A stretch of DNA of 6,427 nt from an uncultured Fidelibacterota bacterium (GTDB taxonomy: Bacteria > Fidelibacterota > Marinisomatia > Marinisomatales > TCS55), in the NCBI GenBank assembly GCA_913041075.1, contig CAJWGZ010000059.1, positions 1-6,427 on the forward strand, written 5' to 3'. Numbering within the stretch: position 1 is the stretch's first letter; each line of letters opens with the position of its first letter. Shown in pieces: positions 5,114 to 6,427 of this stretch. Both the position numbers and the translations under genes were made by a program. Below the pieces are notes generated by a model, which did no database searches, had not been told where the DNA came from, and saw nothing but the letters and a program-made list of their open reading frames with translations.

Positions 5114-6418
5114 TCAATCCATGGTTAATTCGTCAGCCAAAGGCAGTACTTCACCTTTTTTTATTTTCTTTTTGACCTCGTATTCACGAATGAGTAAACC
5201 AAAAAGAATCACACCGATGACATATAGCGCTGCAGTTATCAAAAAGATCTCATAATAGCGAAACTGTAGCAACCGTAGCCACTCAAACACTTTAGCGCTA
5301 ACAAACCAGGAAGCGCTCCACAAACTGGAACTCAAAGCACTAATAAGTTCCTGATTCTTCTTGCCAACATAATTCATTAATAGTTCATTAGCAGCAGGAT
5401 GGGCCATATGCATCAGTGGTTGGCGCAGGATGAAGGCGATCACAGCGATTACAATAGCAAAAGAAAATTCAGCATAGAGTTCCATTATGGCCATGATGAC
5501 CAGACAACAGATTGCCAAAGCTTGTACCACAACGATCGTCATCCAGTAACCATATTTCTTCCGTAGAAAGGGTACCGATAAAGAAAAAATGAATACTAGG
5601 AATGCGGTAATACTGCCCAGCAGGCTGAAATTGCTGGATGTCAATCCAAATACAGAATTAAAGAACAGATTTACAAATGGTATCGTCAAACCGGCGCCAA
5701 TAGAAATAAGTATTAGTGGTGAGATCGCTTTGAAAATAAGCGACCAATCATAGGATTTACGTATCGAAAATAAATCATCATTCCGTTCAGTGTCTTCTTG
5801 TTCACCTTCAGTTATCCTTACTGCAAAAAATATGGATGTAGCGCCCAATACTGTAATGATCCAGAGCGTACTCTGTTCATTAAAAGTTAATGTCCATGTG
5901 CCCAAGGAAAGGTAGTCTACCCAATCCAGACCGCTGATTAAAATACCGGAAAATATAGTTGCTAGAGACCAAGTTGCGGCGCTCAGCGATAGTGCCTCTG
6001 TACTGTTCTCAGCAGTGGTGCTGCGAATAATAAACGGCAGTGAACAAACCCGCATGAGCATCATTCCAAAACCCCAGGATAGAAAAGCCAGCTGGATCAA
6101 TGGCACTACCTTGTGTTGAACAGATTCAATGATCAAACCGCTAGTCAGTGGTACAATCAGGGCAGCTAGGATAAAAAAGGGCTTCAGTTTTTTACCGCGG
6201 ATATAGATTCCCAGCGGCAGAGCAAAGGCCAACGCACTGATAAAGCGTAGCGAGTTAAACGATGCAATTTCGGGATCACTAAATCCCTGTTTGCGAAGAA
6301 AAATGTTTAATATCAGGATAAAAGCAACATGGATCAGGTTTAGGGAAAATTCCAGCAAAATGAGCAGATGTATCACCCGCGGCAGATCACGATAACTGCG
6401 AAATATTTTACCCAGCAT
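5114..6418 (-). CDS. MFS transporter, 12 membrane helices
   Basis: A 434-residue inner-membrane protein of the Major Facilitator Superfamily. Helices lie at roughly 17-40, 54-73, 79-99, 104-125, 145-165, 184-201, 228-254, 263-284, 290-311, 317-337, 360-380 and 389-410. A charged central loop (202-222, EGEQEDTERNDD) separates the two six-helix halves, as is typical. GAGLTIPFVNLFF (241-253) and the LRQPLMHMAHPAANELLMNY segment (331-350) are features I associate with a branch of MFS proteins found in FCB bacteria and other phyla, annotated only as 'MFS transporter'. The substrate is unknown. The classic motif A between helices 2 and 3 is reduced to RGKKLKP. The C-terminal tail is basic then acidic. 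The start at 6418 gives the normal length. Only nine bases upstream are visible, with no clear ribosome site, and the promoter lies outside the window. The secreted unknown follows after 4 bases. Confidence 0.88.
   Translation of the reverse strand: MLGKIFRSYRDLPRVIHLLILLEFSLNLIHVAFILILNIFLRKQGFSDPEIASFNSLRFISALAFALPLGIYIRGKKLKPFFILAALIVPLTSGLIIESVQHKVVPLIQLAFLSWGFGMMLMRVCSLPFIIRSTTAENSTEALSLSAATWSLATIFSGILISGLDWVDYLSLGTWTLTFNEQSTLWIITVLGATSIFFAVRITEGEQEDTERNDDLFSIRKSYDWSLIFKAISPLILISIGAGLTIPFVNLFFNSVFGLTSSNFSLLGSITAFLVFIFSLSVPFLRKKYGYWMTIVVVQALAICCLVIMAIMELYAEFSFAIVIAVIAFILRQPLMHMAHPAANELLMNYVGKKNQELISALSSSLWSASWFVSAKVFEWLRLLQFRYYEIFLITAALYVIGVILFGLLIREYEVKKKIKKGEVLPLADELTMD
5117..5120 (-). 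promoter_or_regulatory. Ribosome site for the secreted unknown, inside the MFS gene end
   Basis: On the minus strand GGAT is followed by 7 bases and the ATG at 5109. The site is made from the last sense codon of the MFS gene (GAT) and the G before it, and is followed at once by the TGA stop. This arrangement is typical of translational coupling, in which ribosomes finishing the first gene start the second. Confidence 0.5.
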
Positions 6419-6427
6419 AATTACTTG

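Overview
The window looks like ordinary chromosome from an AT-rich, Gram-negative member of the FCB group (Bacteroidota or a close relative such as Marinimicrobia/Ignavibacteria). This rests on three things: a DUF4294 domain joined to a CarboxypepD_reg-like domain, a MORN/YwqK-like exported protein of the kind common in that group, and several lipoprotein or signal-peptide proteins. No rRNA, tRNA, CRISPR array, insertion sequence, phage gene or integrase was seen. No gap between genes exceeds 130 bases.

Layout. Positions 1-2916 hold five genes on the minus strand. In transcription order they are a SnoaL/NTF2-like lipoprotein (2443-2916), a lipoprotein predicted to fold as a seven-bladed beta-propeller (1094-2329), an unrecognised cytoplasmic protein (517-1077), a small one-helix membrane-anchored protein (243-500), and the start of an exported MORN-repeat protein that runs off the left edge (1-196). 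The last four are separated by only 16, 16 and 46 bases and probably form one operon. A possible promoter for it lies in the 113-base gap behind the SnoaL gene.

The strand switches at 2917-3046. A PlsC-type acyltransferase (3047-3700) and a secreted CarboxypepD_reg-DUF4294 protein (3798-4538) then run on the plus strand. The second of these meets, tail to tail with a 10-base gap, a minus-strand pair: a 12-helix MFS transporter (5114-6418) followed after 4 bases by a small secreted protein of unknown function (4549-5109).

How the genes work together. Six of the nine genes encode products that appear exported or anchored outside the cytoplasm, and one more is an inner-membrane transporter, so the theme is the cell envelope. 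The acyltransferase fits lipid or envelope biosynthesis. The sequence does not show a shared pathway, and I find no convincing defence, toxin or biosynthetic system. The points most worth a second look are the unknown small genes linked to the propeller lipoprotein, the DUF4294 fusion, the altered acceptor motif of the acyltransferase, and the secreted unknown coupled to the MFS gene.
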